Position numbers and translations under genes: made by a program. The notes beneath the pieces were generated by a model. The model had not been told where the DNA came from. It searched no databases and was given only the letters and a program-made list of their open reading frames with translations. A stretch of 64,000 nucleotides of DNA from Marisa cornuarietis (Eukaryota > Mollusca > Gastropoda > Architaenioglossa > Ampullariidae): positions 6,023,001 to 6,087,000 of the forward strand of contig SMMW01000576.1 of the NCBI GenBank assembly GCA_004794655.1. The letters are read 5' to 3'. This document shows positions 35,967 to 47,250 of the stretch, one piece after another (within the stretch, counting starts at the first letter, position 1; the number at the start of each line of letters is the position of its first letter).

Positions 35967-36621
35967 TAAGGGATTGTTGAATGAGAGAAACCACAGAGGA
36001 TGTAAGTTATAGAACAGAATAAAGACACTTACTATTAAGTTATATTCAAACTCTAATGTGTATGCTAATAAAATATATGTTTGTTTGGTACTATAGATTT
36101 GTAGATTTAAAAACTGTTGTAAAATCAGCCATCTCAAAACACAGTTACACACCATGCACTTCGTATTGACGCAACGTTGGATTGTTTCTCTTGCTAACGC
36201 TGGGAGAAGATGATTTTTGTTTCAACAACAAGATTTTTATCACCGTTTTCTTAGTGAACCTTCGTAGAAATACGGTAAAACTTTGAAGATAACAACTACA
36301 GTCAGAATATCAAGTGAGTCCTTAAACAGATGGCGCCATTCTTAATTAAAAGTCACTTTATGTTGCCGCACCTGATTGCTAGATGCTACTATAGTGTAGT
36401 AGTTAAAAAATTGCGCTTGTTTGTTCTTCAGCGAGCAGGTGAGTTCAGATCTTATTTCAGAAATTTTCTTTATACGTCTTTCCCTGTATGACATGTGCCT
36501 GCCCCGCTCTGTTACCAGCACAGTGTTCTTTCTGGCGTGTAAATGTCTTTCCATGATGCAGCCTTAGTTGTTGGTTCAGAAGTACTTGTCATAGCTGTAG
36601 GTGAGGATGAAGAAGCGTGAA

Positions 36622-36658
36622 TGACGTCAGTTTGTCTGATTGTATATGGATGACGTCA
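36622..36658. promoter_or_regulatory. Two perfect TGACGTCA palindromes 29 bp apart
   Basis: TGACGTCA, the full cAMP-response element, is at 36622-36629 and 36651-36658. This is a sequence observation. Regulatory function is inferred only from the motif and its repetition. Confidence 0.35.
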
Positions 36659-36659
36659 A

Positions 36660-37331
36660 AAGTCGTGTAACATGAGAAAATGTGACCATGGACACCGTAA
36701 TATGACGCACCTTGCATACGCACGACGCATATCACACACACACAAATAACACAACACTTAACAAGGCCCCGCAGATGACGAAGAGGTTATGGGGCGATGA
36801 AGTGCTCGTTGTTTTTCTTTTCCCATCCGTCCATGGAAACTGTTTTTTTCTTCTTCTTTTTTTTTTTTTTTTACTGGGCAAGCAAGATAAAATGGCAAAA
36901 CACCACTTCCGCTCTTTGACATCTCCAGGCGGTCACAAAACTGGCAAATCATATTAATACAGATCGTACACACCCTCTCCATCCCTCCTTTCAGCTACAT
37001 AGGAAGGCGCTACAAAGTGCCACGCGTACAGAAATAATACCACAGGTCCTTTGTGCCAGCACCCATCGCCATGGTCAGTAAGAGGCACAAAGACAGGAAA
37101 ATGTATTATATTTTATTTTCTTACCAATACTTTTTTTTTTGGAATGCGTCTGTGCGCGCGCGCGTGCCTGTGTGTGTGCGCGAGCGCGTATAATCAATGT
37201 GGTATGTTCTTGTGTGAGCCAAAGACAAATTTCTGTTCTGTGCCTTATACAGACAGAAAAGATCCAGCTCAGGTTAGATGTAAGAAATAAAGGAGACAAG
37301 CTTTGGTTAAATGAAAATGAAAAAAAAAACC
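36660..37331. other. Intergenic, no gene recognised
   Basis: T-rich and CA/GC simple tracts (36840-36873, 37130-37190). Nothing else is supported. Confidence 0.45.
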
Positions 37332-37404
37332 TGTTTCCGCTGGGGCTTGAACCCAGGACCTTCCGCGTGTTAGGCGGATGTGATAACCACTACACTACGG
37401 AAAC
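37332..37404 (-). tRNA. tRNA-Val (anticodon AAC)
   Basis: The 73-nt minus-strand sequence folds as a complete cloverleaf. The 7-bp acceptor stem is GTTTCCG/CGGAAAC with discriminator A. The D arm carries box A (TAGTGTAGTGG). The anticodon stem TCCGC/GCGGA encloses loop CTAACAC (anticodon AAC). The variable loop is AGGTC and the T stem CTGGG/CCCAG encloses TTCAAGC, within box B. A run of ten T residues begins within about 5 bp after the 3' end, a strong RNA polymerase III terminator. There is no intron. All stems pair, so this is a gene and not a SINE head. Confidence 0.96.
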
Positions 37405-38676
37405 ATATGACGTCCCTGATCGAAAATAATATATAAGAAACAAACAAGACCTTCAGCAACCGCCAAACTGTATTTGCTGATATTCTCAATTTTATTAACG
37501 AGTTTTTCGAATCAGTTTGCTCTAAACAATAAAAGAGTGCGTTTCTCATATTTTCAATCACGAGATTATTTCTCGCTTGCACATTTACTGTTGTTTATTT
37601 CAGGGAGACTTTCCATCTAAATCAAATATAATTCAAACGGTGTTATCGGTTAATTTGTAAGTAGTAGCTAAGTTTGCCTGTTCACAATAATCACTCTCGG
37701 CAACCTTACAAATGATCAGTCCTGTGCGCGGACGTCTGCCAACAGCAGCGTTTGGCATACATTTGCACAGACGGTTATTGAAATGAAGAAAAGACTGTAT
37801 CTGAACAAGAATGGGCTAGCGGTCGAAATTTTCTATGACTTTCTCGGGGGGGTTTTGGTTGGTTGGTTGTTTTTTTATTTTTCGTTTGTTTGTTTTTTCT
37901 GTTTTGTTTTTGTTTTTTTATTTTGTTGGGGTTTTTAAAAAAAAAAAAAAGAAAATTGTCTTCCAATAAAAGGGAGGTAGCATTCGCTAGCTGTGAGTTC
38001 TTACGCTCGTGATTATTTCCCTTACTCTGTAACACTATACCACCAAAATTGCCATTTTTTTCAAGTTTATTCTGAATGCTTTACCTTGCTTAAAATATAT
38101 AACATTCATATGAAATAAGCTCTTTTTATTTCAAAATTGTATAAAGCCAAAGTGCTGTTTAAGTACATGCTGGACAAAAAAAAAGACAATAAAAGTGTCT
38201 CAATTTCATTAAGCTGACCCAGTGCACCCTTCGCCAAGTGGTTTTCATCCGACTGTTTAATTGTACTTACATCTAATTATTTGTATATGAGTGTGTTTTA
38301 ACACAACATTGTGATCATAGCAGCACTGCTCTATATTCAATTACAAGTCATGGACATCCAGCATCAACAGATGATCCGCCGTTCATTGTTAGAATCCTTA
38401 TCATACACTAGTTCTCTGGCGGTGTGTGCTGATGTACTCTCGTGGCTTTAGTAAAGCCTTTAATCTTTGTAGTGAGTCTTTTGTGGGCTGCAGGTCAAAA
38501 TAAAATAAAAATATACTTGTTCAGATTATAAAATGGATGATCATCAAGTGTCCGGTGAGTAGCATTCAGAGTAAGAAAGCAGTCATATTTTTTTATCGTG
38601 GAGGAGTCATCTGTCATCACCTCTAACACCAACATCAGCTGAAGACGCTGTTTTACCAGCTTCGCCGCTGTTGTTT
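37405..38676. other. Intergenic region downstream of DBF4
   Basis: Holds a T-rich stretch at 37863-37950 and probably the 3' UTR of the minus-strand DBF4 gene. TTTATT (AATAAA on the minus strand) occurs at about 38125, about 550 bp past the stop codon. Confidence 0.4.
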
Positions 38677-41600
38677 CTACCAACAGTCCATCGGTCTGTC
38701 ACAAGAATGAATCTCCGCCTTCACATCATTAAGTATCTGCTTCATTTCAAGCCCCGACAACACTTTTCTGGGTCGAGCTCTGCCGGAAGTGTAGTTCACA
38801 TTGACGGCGATAGTCTGCTCGATCGTATTTTCACGGTCGTGTAATCTCGCTCCTTCATTTGGTTCAGCTGTTCGCGGAGGCCAAAAGGTATTTTTCACCT
38901 CCACTGTTTTCCTTGTGTCTCGTTTCTCTGCCTCTTTCACACAATAGTCATCGTTCGAACCCTCGCGACGGCATGACATGGGGATGCTAAAGGGTGCTGC
39001 ATGTTTTGAGAGGTCATGGGAGAAGGGTTGTCTGCCATATTGCAGCAGTTCATTTAGTGCTCTAGCACGGTCATCGCTGCCTGTTACGTTGTTAGCGTTC
39101 TTGGCGTGGGCATCCTTGTTGTTTCCGGTCCAAACAGCCTCGTCAACACTGTGCCTCGTTTTATCCTCCATATGCTTGGCCTTTTTTTCTGAGGAGTCGG
39201 ACATACCCTTGCCGCTAATGAGATCCCCGTTGGCCTGTGAGCGGCCTCCGTTCGATTGACACACCAACCCACCGTGGTCAAGACTGCAAGAAATGGAACA
39301 AAGCTTGAAGGAGCGAAGGAAAGAATCAGCAACATACTCCTTCTCTCCTTTAGAAACACGTTTGAGGTCTAAACTCCTTGAAGATGAATTGGAGCCTAAA
39401 ACTTGGTCTATGCCGGAACACTGCTGCGGTGAAGCTTCCAGTAAGAGATCGAAAGACGGAGACTGGACTGGCAAACCGTCTGGTGTAGGAACTTCTCTGT
39501 CATGTGAATCTCGATTTGCACCAGTATCGTGGAGAGCAGTTTGCGTCTCTGATTCTGGATTCTTCATACAGAGAAGGGTCTCTGGCTTACCGCAAAGAGA
39601 CCCAGCAGTTTCGCGGAGAATAAATCCCGTGTCCATTTCAGAGGGAGACCTCCTTGCAGACGACAGTCCGTCTCGGTCGAGATTATGTGTTTGTGAGGTG
39701 AGCATCTCGTCTTCGTGAATGCAGCTCACTCGCGACACCTGCGACATCCCATGATCTTCTCTCCCGAGCGACAAGCTTCTCTCACACCGCAGACCTCCAC
39801 CCAATGAAACAGCTGCCTGGGCAGAGTTGATGTGGAGTGGGGATGGCGACGAAGGTTCAATTCGTCCTGACGTGCCGGTAGATGGCGCTGTCCTCCCTCG
39901 TGGCAGCCTGCGCTTGCTCGAGCGTGTCGTCTGGGCGTCTTTTTCAAGGTACATGTAAGTGGTTGGTGGTCTCGTCCTGCGGAAAATGAGCGTGATGGAG
40001 GGTTTCCCCTGCCCACCTGGGCCAGGTTGACCAATCGGAGACGCTTTGATCTCCGACGTCCATGTTGCCGTCTTTGTGTTCCACTCCGCTGTAGAATGCG
40101 GAGATTCAGCCTTACATGTCTGGATGGTGTCTGTGTAGCTTTCGACGGACGAAACGTTCGAGGTTTCCATGTCTAACTTCGAGGCGCCATCTGCGTGCCA
40201 AGCGACATGAGCAACCCCTTGACGTGTAGTTGTGTCCACTACAGGCGCAGTGTCAGGTCTGACCGTGTGGCACGCAGAGTCCACGTTTTCCTTTGCGCCG
40301 ACCTCCACATTGTTAGCACTCTCGGGAAAGGAAGGTTCTCGAACAATCTTCGATAAGACGTCCTCAAAAGCTGGAAGCGTATCGAAAAATGTGTCCAGTT
40401 CCCTACAGAAAGAAAAAGCGAAAGAAGAACAAAGAAATAAAAAAAGTTCGCAATGATCAACGTGCCATCAGAATAAGAAGGAGGAGGAAGAAAGACGAAA
40501 GAAGACGACGAAGACGACGACGACGAAGAAGAAGAAGCAGAAGACGAGACGACGATGACGAAGAAGAAGCAGAAGCAGAAGAATCGACACTATGCTAACT
40601 ATCTGTCCGTTGACCACATTATGCGAACCAATCCCAAAGTGCTTTGACCAACCGCAATGCCTTAACCAGCTACATGATACTAACCGTCACAAAAATCAGA
40701 AAAATGAATTTCAAAAAAAGATTTACTCGTAGTTGCGGACGTCCTCCACGAACCGGATGTGACTAGAATTCTGCAGGTGTGCTTTCAGCTCCACGTAGCT
40801 CTGGCGGCAACACTCGCAGTACGAGAGTTTGGGGACCTGGCGTCGGCGCCGTCGTCTGCTCGTTTCCTTCTTCTGATGATTACTGGGACGAGAAAGCAGA
40901 AACACCAACAGCATTGACACTTTCAGATGTTAGAAAATCGGCTTGTCAAACGTTATGTCCAGCAAATGAAGTTACAGGTGATAATACCTCACCTTGTAGC
41001 TGATGAGTATCAGTCTGGGAGGCAGCAAATGTGTCGGCGCGTGCATGTAGTGATGAAGATGCATGTTGGAGCGAGATGGGTGAGGTGCGTAAAATGAATG
41101 AACTCTGACACTCAACGTTGTAAATTTATAGTCCCTTAACAAACTTTAACTATGTCTTGCACTTTAAGCTGTGTAATGAAGAGAACACGTTTAATAGAAA
41201 CGAGTTGGGCATCGAAAACACAACACTCACTCCCCTTGCTACGTTAAAAATTCGATGTATTAGCACGGAGACCCACCTGTGTTTTCTAGTTCCCTCGTTT
41301 TCTTTTTGATTGATTTTGATGCCACCAAGCGTCCCTTGTCGGGTGGGTGGCAAGTCAATGCAGTACCCGTCCTCCGCCCATCCTCGTTCTTGGATGTGCA
41401 TACGTCTTTCTTCAGTCCGACTCGCACTTTCACCTTTTCTGTTGAAGCCAGCCGACTGACGCCCTGTAGAACTGGACTGGTCCTGCAGGATATTCATGTC
41501 AACAGTATTCGCCTTAAAATTCGAGCCCGTCTGGTGACGCAGTGAAATCTGGAATCCTCCCAACGCATTTTTAGACGAAATGGTAGGATCTGCTGTAGGA

Positions 41601-43943
41601 ACAAACTCCTTAGCGACTGCTTTGCTCCTGGTGACTTTGGTGATGTTACATTTGCTGCGACTGGACATGAAGTGTTGCACGTGCTTGAATCTTTTGTACA
41701 GCGGTCGGAACTGGCCATCTAGATCCTCCACGCGAATACCTATCACCTTCAATTAATAAAGCGGGGAAAAAATATTTTCCTGAAACCGCATAACTCAGAA
41801 GGACCACAAGTCTATCAATAATATTATATTCTATGCGCATATTTTAGGGGAACTATAAAGTACTCATCCTTTAGAAAGCAACGTTTTGTGCGACAAAAGG
41901 CTAAAACAACTTTTCCCCCTCATATTGAGGGAATCAGTGGGAATATATCAGTGATATATATATATATACAACCCTCTCCCTCTTTCTCTCTCTCCCTCTC
42001 TGTATATATATATATATAAAGAGAGAGAGAGTTGTATACTTATGTGTCTTTGTCTTTATCTATCATTTGTGCACACGCAAACTTTCTGAAATAATGGCAA
42101 GTCAATGGTGCGATTACAGACAGAACACAACATCATCGACTCTAGAACACCGATAAAGAAACTCAGGACATTGAGGTATTCTACAGACTAGTTTGTCATT
42201 ACAACTGCCACAAACAGCTCTCGTTTTCTTAGCAGATAATTTCCTTCTCATACACACAAAAGAGGCGAATGAAAATACCTCATTATCCATATGCGTTTGC
42301 GCAAGTAGCGGGGCCACGTGCGACCAAAGGCTGCGTGGAAGACTGTTCACGTGGTCGAGGAGGTCGCAGTGCTCCTGGAAGAAGGCTTGAGCTGACATCA
42401 CTACAACCTCCAGCTGGGTAGCTCGAGACAGCTTACAGCTGATCAACTCGGACTCCTCGCAGAGAGCCCCGTGTTCCTCCAGGGTGAGGAGGCCGCTGTA
42501 CAGCACTTGGATCACTTCCGGTGTGACGGTGACCTTGGCTTTCTTGACTTCTTGAAGGACTGGCAGCAGCTCCCCGCTCTCGACCGGGTGAAGAGAGGAG
42601 TGCCCTGCCGGTGTTGGAAGACTCTGGTCCGATGATGCCATAGGCTGGCAACCAGTGACAGCAGGTGGAATTACCTGCGATGGTGTTGGTTGAGAGGAAG
42701 GTGAGGGTCGCTGCTGGAGGCCCTTTTCACGAGCTGCCGACAACATGTCTCGTCCTCTGCTGGGAGGGAGTCTGCTTATCGTTACGGACCTACACGATAA
42801 AGTTAACAAATGCATACTCCTTAAAATTTTATTTAAACATTAACTTAAAGTCGATTTCTTTGATAAGGAGACAGTGCTTTTGATACTAATACCATAACAT
42901 ATTTTACACCTTCCAAAAACAAAAAAGTTAAATACTTTAAGATTTCTTCGTCAAACTATAACATTAGAACACACAGGCTTGTGCATGATGCCCAGTACAA
43001 AAAAATTCTAGTTTATAAGCAGCTGGACGTTAAAGACACAATTATTTAAGTATTAACAGCACACTTACAGCCTAATGGCCGAATTCCCACCGTCCGGCAG
43101 GAAGGAATGGATTCGATCCGATGGAGGAAGGCCAATTTTCAGACAAATTAGCGAAACAATAGAATCGATAGAAACGTTCCATTGTCGAAGAATGACCACT
43201 TGTGTCACCGGCCCCGTGTGTGTTCCTCTGCTTCCCCCCTCCCTGGAGTCAAACCCTTCTTTCCCACCATGAGATCAAACGTCTTACGTTACCTCGTCAC
43301 GATTTCTTCCTCGTTCTGCTGGAACACGTGACTTTCTGGCGTTGAGTCACTGGGTCTGCATTCCGCGTTGATACGCCGTCGCATGACATCATCAACGGTT
43401 TGGTGGTCAGCATAGTCGATGAACCAGCAGCTCTCGTCTGCGTCCTGGTTGAGGTCTGTCACTGCCGCGAACAGCCGCTTGTCGACGGTACTGGTCACTG
43501 ATCCTCCAAGAGCTACAACAGCTCGAAATGGTTGTCCATACATGCCCGGATGTCTGGATACCACGAACTAATCACAAGCTTAACACTTAATATTTAATTT
43601 CTTGGGACATCATCATATAAAGACCTCGAACAGAAACGGTTGACAGACGGGAAAGGTTCGCTTCTATAACACACCTACACGACTCAAGAAAAAAACACAC
43701 ATGATCACCCGTTCACGCACACGCGCATTCCCACATATCTAGCCACACAAGCTCACGGCATGAAACAAACAAAAAGCATACACCCACACGTCCACACACA
43801 CATACACACTTACCTTCTACTACTCCCTTCACATCCTCTCTCGTACTGTCCTTGGCAATTCCTAAAAAGAACAACTTGCCAGCGAGACACAACCGTTTTC
43901 TAATCGTCTCCTGCCACGTCCTATGCGCTGTGCTCGAATGCAT
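38677..43943 (-). CDS. DBF4: DBF4 homologue, regulatory subunit of the Cdc7 (DDK) kinase
   Basis: Six exons join in phase: 43943-43814, 43512-43293, 42789-42279, 41746-41277, 40882-40727 and 40402-38677. They total 3,213 nt, giving about 1,070 residues. Motif N (BRCT-like) begins LAGKLFFLGIAKD and continues ALGGSVTSTVDKRLF, ending near SRGRDML (residues about 20-130). Motif M is IRVEDLDGQFRPLYKRF (about 291-307). Motif C is the zinc finger YCECCRQSYVELKAHL...H, with C466, C469, H479 and H485, followed by ELDTFF. DBF4 binds and activates Cdc7 in the nucleus to fire replication origins by phosphorylating MCM. The tail (about 575 residues in one exon) and a roughly 140-residue insert between N and M make it longer than the vertebrate protein. 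The start is the internal ATG at 43943. The frame stays open upstream to a good acceptor (TTTGTTCAG, about 44005), so a 5' coding exon may precede it. Confidence 0.9.
40486..40595. repeat. Purine-rich GAAGAC/GAC/GAAGAA tract in a DBF4 intron
   Basis: Runs of GAAGAC, GAC and GAAGCA trinucleotides fill much of the 324-bp intron between the zinc-finger exon and the terminal exon. The Arg-rich plus-strand frame here is an artefact. Confidence 0.8.
41951..42040. repeat. AT-rich imperfect inverted repeat in a DBF4 intron
   Basis: A (TA)n run with TATACAACCCTCTCCC is mirrored about 65 bp later by a (TA)n run and GAGAGAGAGAGTTGTATAC. The strand can fold into a long AT/CT-rich hairpin. Confidence 0.6.
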
Positions 43944-44875
43944 CTTCGTCTCTTTTGACCTAGCGCCCCGTCTCCTTGACCGGAGGGAATGTTTGAACCG
44001 GCTGAACAAAGGAAGAAGCCCCGCTGTCTTTTTGTGAATTCGGCTCCGATGAAGTCGTCCTGAGAGGAATCACGCCAAGGGTCGTCACTCTTGTTCGGCG
44101 AAAGTGCGGCAACTCGGTTGGATAAATGATCGAGTAAAAATTTAAGTTTCGGGCTGCTTTTATCAGGAAGTTTTTGGTTTAAAAGGGCTTTTATAGTGTT
44201 GTTTGGTTCAAGTCGTCTTCAAAAGTAACCTATAGTTTATACACACGCCGTGTTTGCTGAACTTTACTCACTCGATTATACATTTTGCTTTAAATAGAGC
44301 TCAACTTTTTACGACAATGGGCGCTGTGAGCAATGGAGAACAAATTTTTTTAATGGAATCAAAACGGTTTGTTTCTGTTAGTGCATTGACCCATATCTTT
44401 TAAGGTGTCTCAAGGATGAGTGTGTCCTACGATACTCATTTGTATTGTATAAGCGCGTCAGCCAGCCGTGTGTCAGTATCAAAGCCACATGACAGCTGCG
44501 GGGGAAGAAATCGGCGATTTCCGGGACAACTTCGGCGAGCATGGCTGCATGGGTATGTGTGGGTGCGTGGCTGGGAGTGTCCGTTGAGAAAGAGGCGGAG
44601 TGGATGGAGAGAAACGCAGTGTTCAATGCTCTCCCTTTTGTCCTTACACAGATTCCAGACTGGAAGCCACTATAATAAAATACAAAGTCCACAATGTAAG
44701 CAAATTTAATTTTATTTTCATTAACAATACCCTCATGAAAAACACGTTCACATAAAACAGACACATTTCCTACTTTTAACTAGACTGTTCTCAAATTTTC
44801 TTTAAAATCACCACTAATCTTTGCCTACAAAGTAGTTTCCTTTTATAATTTCTTGCTTTAAGACCTTTTTCTATT
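43944..44875. other. DBF4 5' region
   Basis: Presumed to contain the promoter and any 5' exon of DBF4 on the minus strand. No TATA box or clear first exon was identified. The minus-strand frame at 44378-44764 has no recognised domain. Confidence 0.4.
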
Positions 44876-45054
44876 GTACCTGCAGAGCCGGCCTTAGGTA
44901 TAGGCAAATTAGGCAGCCGCCTAGGGCATCTGATTGGTGGGGGCCTTGCACAGGACATTTTTGGGGTTTATTTTTTATTTTTCTATTTTATTTGGGGCCA
45001 CCAAATTCGCTTCCCCTAGGGCCTCCATTTACCCTAGGCCAGCCCTGGTACCTG
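44876..45054. mobile_element. hAT-type MITE, 165 bp, with GTACCTG target-site duplication
   Basis: The element is 44883-45047. Its left end CAGAGCCGGCCTTAGG and the reverse complement of its right end, CAGGGCTGGCCTAGG, are imperfect terminal inverted repeats starting CAG, as hAT elements do. GTACCTG is directly repeated at 44876-44882 and 45048-45054. Seven bases match exactly; with one mismatch it extends to 8 bp, the hAT standard. Internal CCTAGGGC boxes are also arranged as inverted repeats. It is non-autonomous and sits between the ECM29 and DBF4 genes. Confidence 0.85.
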
Positions 45055-47056
45055 TTAAGTCCAAACTGACTCCAAGCTTTATTCCTCATTCTCAAATTGT
45101 TCATTGCGATTTCCCCAACATAAAGTGGTTCTGATGACCACAGTCCACACACATAAAATATGATTATGGATTCCATATTGATAAGCATTCACTTTAATAG
45201 GCAGCTTTCTCCGTACAAACTTATCAGAGCATATTTATTCTCCATAAAGATTGTTCTTAATTCGACAATGTAATAAAGCGTCAAATCTCTGAAATGCCCT
45301 AAAACACCCGTTGTATTGGCAATGCATTGTCAAACAAGTCTGGACTAAGTACATTGATCACAGTTTTAACATACCAAACGTTCACCCCAAAACCATTTGT
45401 TTCTTGTGACTTTCACACACAACTTTGCCAAACATGGTCAAACATTTGTCTGGTTAAGAAGTGCTTTCATGCATCAAACATGACAGTGCTTGGCAGAAAA
45501 CAAAATATACCCAAAAATTTTGTGCTACTGTCCTTAACATACTGTATCTTATTTTTCATCACCAAGATGATTTTTGCTTAATGTCCAGACAAATTTTTGC
45601 ATAAAAGACCTGCTTTAACACATAAACTTGTGTTTTTGCAGTTGTTTAATTTATCCAAGAACTACCAGAAGCAGAACTTTCCTGCAATTTTCACTTTTTT
45701 TAACATTATAACATTCCAATGCTACACTTTCTTTTGTGCAGTATTTCTTGTAATGAGGCAAAAATAATTTAAAGTAATCATGAGACATTACTTCTTAAAA
45801 AAATCTTGGAACACAAATCACAGTTTTAATGAGGGACCATTCTCACAAAATGATATGATTTGTGATAGAGTAACGATTCACCGAAATGAGTCTTCAATCA
45901 AGATGCAATATGTTCTGAAGATTGTAATATAAAAAAAAATGGTCAGAACGAAGCAAGTATTTAGTGACCAATATTTTCGTTCAAGCTTATGCAACTCTCA
46001 ACTTTACCAAAACATCTCACTCATAAAAAATTACCCACCGTATGTAAAATAGGTCAGCAGCTCACCAATGCTTCATCAATGCTCTGAACTAAGAGAAAGA
46101 GAGAAAGCTGCTGCAAAAATACCAAGCTGTGATGAATCCCACAGTGTGTATTAGCGTGGTGACGGATTTACATTTATTTTGAGAACAACCATTTAAAGTA
46201 ACACAATGAAATCTTCATATGCAAAAGGTGTGCTTGCTTTTACCTATTATTTCCTTATGCTCCTGCCAGTGAAGGCAACCACAAATTATCTATTTCAATA
46301 AACTTCTTTTCAGCAAGCGTTTGAACTTTCTCAAAGTGTTCCAATGCCTTTTTGTATCCTTAAGCCTCTGACAAAATGCGCACATTTTTCAGTACTGCCC
46401 ATTCTTCTCTCAATCCCAGAAAAAAAACACACACACATAAAAACAAACACTACAGCTTTCTTCTTGTAAAAATATGTGGATGCAGGAATGCTGTTTACAA
46501 CCTTCTTCCTAACTAAAGGTTAATGATTTCAGATTTACATCAACATGCTATCCGATATTCCATCATATTAAATATCTTTAATTATTTATCTAATGAACAG
46601 CAGTTAACTTTATCAACCATGCTAACTCTCATTTTCCCCACCCAGCCCCAAAAGCATTCAGTTTACAGCAGTGTTCCCAGACAAGAAAAGACTCCTTGTA
46701 CCTTCTCCATAGACATGAAGAGAATGCCAAACATAAAATGATTAAAAAGTGCCAGCAACTTTTTCATAATTAAAGAGCACATTTTCTCACTGAACAGTGA
46801 GCTCATTGCACTTCACAAAAGAACGCACAAAAGACATAAGATGGGAGGATTATGATAATCATATGGAGTGAAAGGACAACAGATGCCCAAAGTCGAGAGT
46901 TGCTTTTCACAGTTCAAGATTTCAGATTTAAATAATTCAAATCCCTTCTGCATACAAGCAGTGATTAAACTTCTGACTGAAAAAAAAATCAAACATGCCC
47001 CCACCATCACCCACCCCCCAAAAAAACCATGGGTGTTCTTAGCATGCCATCTTTCT
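45055..47056. other. Region between ECM29 and DBF4, probable ECM29 3' UTR at its right end
   Basis: AT-rich, with no exon recognised. It may contain 3' UTR of the minus-strand ECM29 gene. Confidence 0.4.
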
Positions 47057-47240
47057 GAAAATCTAATGTGGAATCAGCCTCGGTTGCTACATCCAGGTTT
47101 ACAAAATGGAAATATCACCCTAAATATTTATTAATATTTCATCACTCAAAGCACACCATGAAAATCTAAAAATGGAATCAACCCTTTTGTTGCTTCATCC
47201 AGATTCAAAAAGTCACCCTGAAATATTTATCAGGATGTCG
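47057..47240. repeat. Tandem duplication of about 100 bp next to the ECM29 stop codon
   Basis: The copy at 47057-47143 and the copy at 47160-47240 share, in order, GAAAATCTAA, TGGAATCA, TTGCT, CATCCAG, TCACCCT and AAATATTTAT. The second copy ends about 10 bp from the ECM29 stop codon, so the duplication lies in the 3' UTR. Confidence 0.75.
47127..47132 (-). terminator. Candidate polyadenylation signal of ECM29
   Basis: TTTATT on the plus strand is AATAAA on the minus strand, about 120 nt after the stop codon. Other copies occur farther on, so usage is uncertain. Confidence 0.35.
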
Positions 47241-47250
47241 TCATGTTGAC

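Noticed and set aside
38978..39718. Plus-strand frames of 93 and 141 codons
   Set aside because: Shadows of the long terminal DBF4 exon on the minus strand.
40389..40598. Arg/Lys-rich plus-strand frame
   Set aside because: Translation of the purine-rich repeat in a DBF4 intron, antisense to the gene.
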